DNA of 64,000 nt from Bacteroidota bacterium (GTDB taxonomy: Bacteria > Bacteroidota > Bacteroidia > Cytophagales > Spirosomataceae): positions 620,001-684,000 of the forward strand of contig JAIUOF010000002.1 in NCBI GenBank assembly GCA_020161355.1, given 5' to 3'. Shown here piece by piece: positions 61,701 through 64,000 of this stretch. Numbering within the stretch: position 1 is the stretch's first letter; each line of letters starts with the position of its first letter. Made by a program: the position numbers and the translations under genes. Under the pieces are notes generated by a model. It did no database searches and was not told the DNA's origin. It worked only from the letters and a program-made list of their open reading frames with translations.

Positions 61701-64000
61701 AGCGTGACTGATTCATTTAAAGCAACTTTGGTCTTGTTGGTTGAAACGGTCAAAAAGCCCTGCTCAACATCCCGCGGGACGCTGGAGAAATGGGTTAGTG
61801 GAATGGGTTGAAGTTCATTTTCACAACACCACTGACCTGGCTGGAACCAGGCTACCTCAGCATTTACCCCACCTGCATAATCTTTAAAGACCATCTCGAT
61901 GTAATAGGATCGGCCTTTGGAAAGAGTAACCGGTAGTGATCGTTGATCCCAGGAGGTTGTGTAATTGAATGCCTGCTGATAATTGGTTGCAATTTTTTGT
62001 TTATTGAGTGGGTCTTCATCGGTACTTAGATATAGCTCGGCCCATTCATAAGATTTCAAAAAGAAAGTATAGTCTCCATTTTTGGGTGCACAAAGGTATC
62101 CACTTAACTTGCCTACTACCCTTGAATCATCTGTCCAGTTTGCAGGCTTAGGGGTCGATAAAGGGCCCGAGAGGGTATTATTATCTACCTGAAAACTATT
62201 AGAATTGATGGTTGTAGTGTAATGATTAGGGTTTTGAGCGATATGCTGCTTAACATTGAGGGCGTCAAACCAGGTATAATCAGAATTAATAACTGAAGGT
62301 TCCAACCACCTTTCAAATACCAGTTTATTATTATTGTCGCAATCACTTGGTGGTACTGGACAAGCCGTAGGAATAAGTTTAAAGTTTTGATACTGATTAT
62401 AAGCCGACGACTTAGGAACTACACTTACATTGTACTCATAAGCACTGAAAAAGTCTGTGGAGATGGTTTTACTTTGGTCATTTTGAGGCAAAAATGAGAA
62501 TATTAGAGAACCGGCATTTTGGACTTCAGCTTTAAACTTTTGTCCCTCACTTGAGGTACGTTTATCTTTAAGTTCAAGATAATACCCACCTGTGTGCTCC
62601 ATAGCCATGTCGGTATAAAAAGCCGAATTAATTCTGTAAACTTCATTGCCCAAATGCTCAAACCTCCAGATTTGTCTTTCTGAGGACTGAGAATTGTAGG
62701 CATTTCTTAGAACATACTTACCATTTGGAGCATCAAATACGGGTTGTATAGGATAACTATCCACCTCAGATTTAACGAGATAGCAGCCCGACAAGCTTCC
62801 GAAAATAATTGGTTCTATATTGACGGTAGTGTTAGATTCGCAATAGGAACCGTCAGGCTTTTGAAATTTAGCTGTGTAAACATAATTTCCGCTTTTTACT
62901 TTGTCTCTTGGAATTGTGTACACATCACCCGCACCTACCTGTACTCCGTTGAGATACCATTTAATTTCAGGCGAAATTGGATTTTCAACTTTATTGGAAG
63001 GAAGTAATATAAATGAGCCTCCCTCCAAAAGCAAAGGTCGCTTGTTAGGGGATAAATCTTCAATTTTAGTACCGTTGGGTGCTTTATTAAACATCCAGAA
63101 GCCCACATTAGGCGAAGCGGAAGTTTCAGGATTGAAATTATTTTTTAGTTGACTAACAACAGGGTCTAGCAATGTGGTTGCCCAAAGTCTGTAAGCAAAA
63201 ATAGCTCCTTTAAATCCACTATTATTTCCTCTGCCGATATTGGAAGGACCCACAATATTAATTCCAACAGGTGGAAGCTGTGTACTCGCTTTTACCAACT
63301 TACCGTTGACAAACAATTTGGCTTTATTATTCTGATAAACCACTCCAATATGTGTCCATCCCTTTACGGGGCCTTCATAACTCAAAACAACCCGCTTGTA
63401 AGAATAACCATATTCAATTAGATTAATTCCATTGGATCCAACAGAAAGACTAACACCTGCTTTGTTGGGGTCGCCGTTGTGCCATCCATAATAAACAAAC
63501 CTTTGACGACTATTATCGTTAATATCACCAACGCTGATAATACTGTTTTCATCGGGCATTACAGTTGTCTCAATTGAGAAATTCGAAGTCAAAAATGAAT
63601 AATCTGACGTATTTACAGATGATGATCCGTCGAGAATCAAGCCAGACTTTTCTTCATTCATAACGAAAGGGTAAGTAGTAGCATAAAGTTTTGGAACTAT
63701 ACCCTCCCCTTCTCTGAATGTGTTACTTGGAAAAACTGTAATAACTGGTGGATTACACTGATCGTTCTCTATGTTGCTACAGAGTACCGGTATCATAGTT
63801 GACACCTTACAACCATTTTCGTATTCTCTAATACTTACCCTGTAGTTAGCATTGCCCTCAAAGTTAAATGTATGACTGGTAGTTCCGGTAATCGGGCCCA
63901 CCCAATTGTTACCTTGAGTTAAATCAAAGACTTCATTTCCGTCTTCATCTCTCAGTTGTTTGACAATATTAAAATATAATGGAACTGAGCTATTAGAAAC
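58721..64000 (-). CDS. Giant multidomain exoprotein with C-terminal PD-(D/E)XK-like nuclease toxin (5' end outside window)
   Basis: The frame is open to the window edge, so the N-terminus is missing; the GTG at 63901 is not a real start. The visible 1759 residues contain, in order, a LamG/concanavalin-like domain (about 63.65-63.2 kb; GWTHIGVVYQNNKAKLFVNG), a beta-trefoil-like region (about 62.8-62.4 kb), a PA14 domain (about 62.3-61.86 kb; KNGDYTFFLKSYEWAELYLS), Ig/PKD-like units and a Cys-rich helical region. A C-terminal domain follows with CLDLVLTDN (about 59.0 kb) and IFAEIKGCR (about 58.95 kb), a D-x(n)-ExK nuclease pattern. This is the design of a polymorphic toxin with a nuclease tip. 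Confidence 0.85.
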   Translation of the reverse strand, partial: VSNSSVPLYFNIVKQLRDEDGNEVFDLTQGNNWVGPITGTTSHTFNFEGNANYRVSIREYENGCKVSTMIPVLCSNIENDQCNPPVITVFPSNTFREGEGIVPKLYATTYPFVMNEEKSGLILDGSSSVNTSDYSFLTSNFSIETTVMPDENSIISVGDINDNSRQRFVYYGWHNGDPNKAGVSLSVGSNGINLIEYGYSYKRVVLSYEGPVKGWTHIGVVYQNNKAKLFVNGKLVKASTQLPPVGINIVGPSNIGRGNNSGFKGAIFAYRLWATTLLDPVVSQLKNNFNPETSASPNVGFWMFNKAPNGTKIEDLSPNKRPLLLEGGSFILLPSNKVENPISPEIKWYLNGVQVGAGDVYTIPRDKVKSGNYVYTAKFQKPDGSYCESNTTVNIEPIIFGSLSGCYLVKSEVDSYPIQPVFDAPNGKYVLRNAYNSQSSERQIWRFEHLGNEVYRINSAFYTDMAMEHTGGYYLELKDKRTSSEGQKFKAEVQNAGSLIFSFLPQNDQSKTISTDFFSAYEYNVSVVPKSSAYNQYQNFKLIPTACPVPPSDCDNNNKLVFERWLEPSVINSDYTWFDALNVKQHIAQNPNHYTTTINSNSFQVDNNTLSGPLSTPKPANWTDDSRVVGKLSGYLCAPKNGDYTFFLKSYEWAELYLSTDEDPLNKQKIATNYQQAFNYTTSWDQRSLPVTLSKGRSYYIEMVFKDYAGGVNAEVAWFQPGQWCCENELQPIPLTHFSSVPRDVEQGFLTVSTNKTKVALNESVTLTANGCYLGKVSWKAGIEVLNGANGSSLPAITRVGPGIYQAICVGDPTVTQDWVTVTIDPIVDVVPIPSGQSYACINQTFPLTASVPNFWSYKWYVLKDEASKVFFAQNSAASNLFETAQYLFNIYTTQQINVTGPGSYFLQTISPGGWPSQIREFVVQNAIPENLSATNTSPVPLGNAVMLSVGQVVSATGYSWTGPNAFTSTSRTPSIAALTDQNLGTYTVSIAISGGCTFTATTAVTVSNCDIYLQGFDANGAETTELQRVSGQTSVFQPLKLQIKPFEGTSTFTAYNISWLFNGNVIAGAPNKYEYSIDKPGEYKAVLSLKVNPATTCETTININAKPCKTFQDQACGTPVNVTLPDVQAVGVSLATGDKFTAGDYTVVITEITSGSPSGYIGKGYVEMRLVAGILAKKIGVDFTNLVVNECYEMAGGSVITQYDPNWGNIVDVDATFKELKSLIDDLTNKIELFDGSEQSKQDICSGLNEVKGELEKDKELSDEQIQNGLYFLNQSISTFNSSCFSCESNPNSRKAGTTLLGECKLDQFKQEYSNFTSSVQSTKCNCIANKSDLPPISSVKNGTKKVIYCNEYNGTIAQRQCANVYYAYTGLSSSKLNNRNAANHIPSSPIDWLTEQDFIQQYNELFKAVGDITGTFVSPAKRTESYILESAAIVEQFFTQHGDTKFDPEFFKLAGKLKDKYVQSQNFKVSGTVNPIYLEYEILSLGTASLWKNIAIKFPTKAFRLAFEISSAKVIERKVKKEIATIVSGKIITKTPIPTNFNVKTVLKGEIIDGVEHQTALLVEGRAAQLGASTQFTSWSKVLKEAIPDITAVYNRTWSPNSVIRGKVAVSNEIKNALIEAAEIADNNLYGDRVEAIFTQLLKEKTGLEVVTDGKCGRNCLDLVLTDNIDNIDEATIVIFAEIKGCRANRIEWAFKGARGGYEMQKVWLESVKNQLGTSSKAGKLLERALLENIEVKYVGGFGDKSGNAYIVPLKID

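Overview
The window looks like chromosome of a Bacteroidota bacterium, most likely Cytophagales. The signs are the DUF6089/PorG-like barrel genes next to uppS-bamA-skp-skp, the Bacteroidota-type GlmU-like protein, a GH106-type glycosidase, exoproteins with YadA-like head repeats and the usual Bacteroidota C-terminal module, AT-rich DNA, and several upstream sequences matching the Bacteroidota -7 element TAnnTTTG. No species is claimed; everything rests on reading the sequence without database searches.

Layout. (1) 0-23.1 kb is ordinary core DNA. It holds an outer-membrane biogenesis run (two DUF6089-type barrels, uppS, bamA, two OmpH/Skp chaperones), holB and a GlmU-like protein, an exported subtilase, a PLP-dependent trans-sulfuration enzyme, a DUF937/OmpA-like membrane protein, a lipoprotein, an AAA+ response regulator of the NtrC class that lacks a DNA-binding domain, a GH106-like glycosidase, purM, a four-gene overlapping membrane/regulator operon with dgkA, an acyl-CoA thioesterase and an exported protein made of charged heptads. 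(2) A tRNA-Arg(CCG) at 23.24 kb marks the edge of an accessory region. An IS982-family element follows, with imperfect terminal repeats, a 9-bp target duplication and an amber-interrupted transposase, and then a long inverted repeat. (3) 25.2-46.5 kb is a defence-like island. It starts with a visibly AT-rich four-gene operon of unrecognised proteins. On the opposite strand is one eight-gene overlapping operon: a reverse transcriptase-nitrilase fusion of the DRT1/UG1 kind, hsdM, hsdS, a small membrane protein, a uracil-DNA-glycosylase-fold protein, an unknown 139-aa protein, an HsdR with an extra N-terminal module, and a YgjP-like metallopeptidase. A divergent lipoprotein/membrane pair and a three-gene excisionase-like cassette follow. 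(4) 46.5-64 kb is an exoprotein operon read leftward. A very large adhesin-like protein with a C-terminal PD-(D/E)XK-like nuclease domain (cut by the window edge) and a probable immunity gene are followed by a lipoprotein, an 1105-aa exported protein, an FnIII protein and two paralogous tail-fibre-like proteins.

Working together: the RT-nitrilase is the promoter-proximal gene of a complete type I restriction-modification operon and its stop overlaps the hsdM start, so the two defences are probably made from one transcript. The toxin and immunity genes are 2 bp apart. The most promising undescribed material is the 25.2-29.9 kb operon, the composite DRT1-RM operon with its extra genes, the HsdR fusion, and the lipoprotein pair divergent from the RT.
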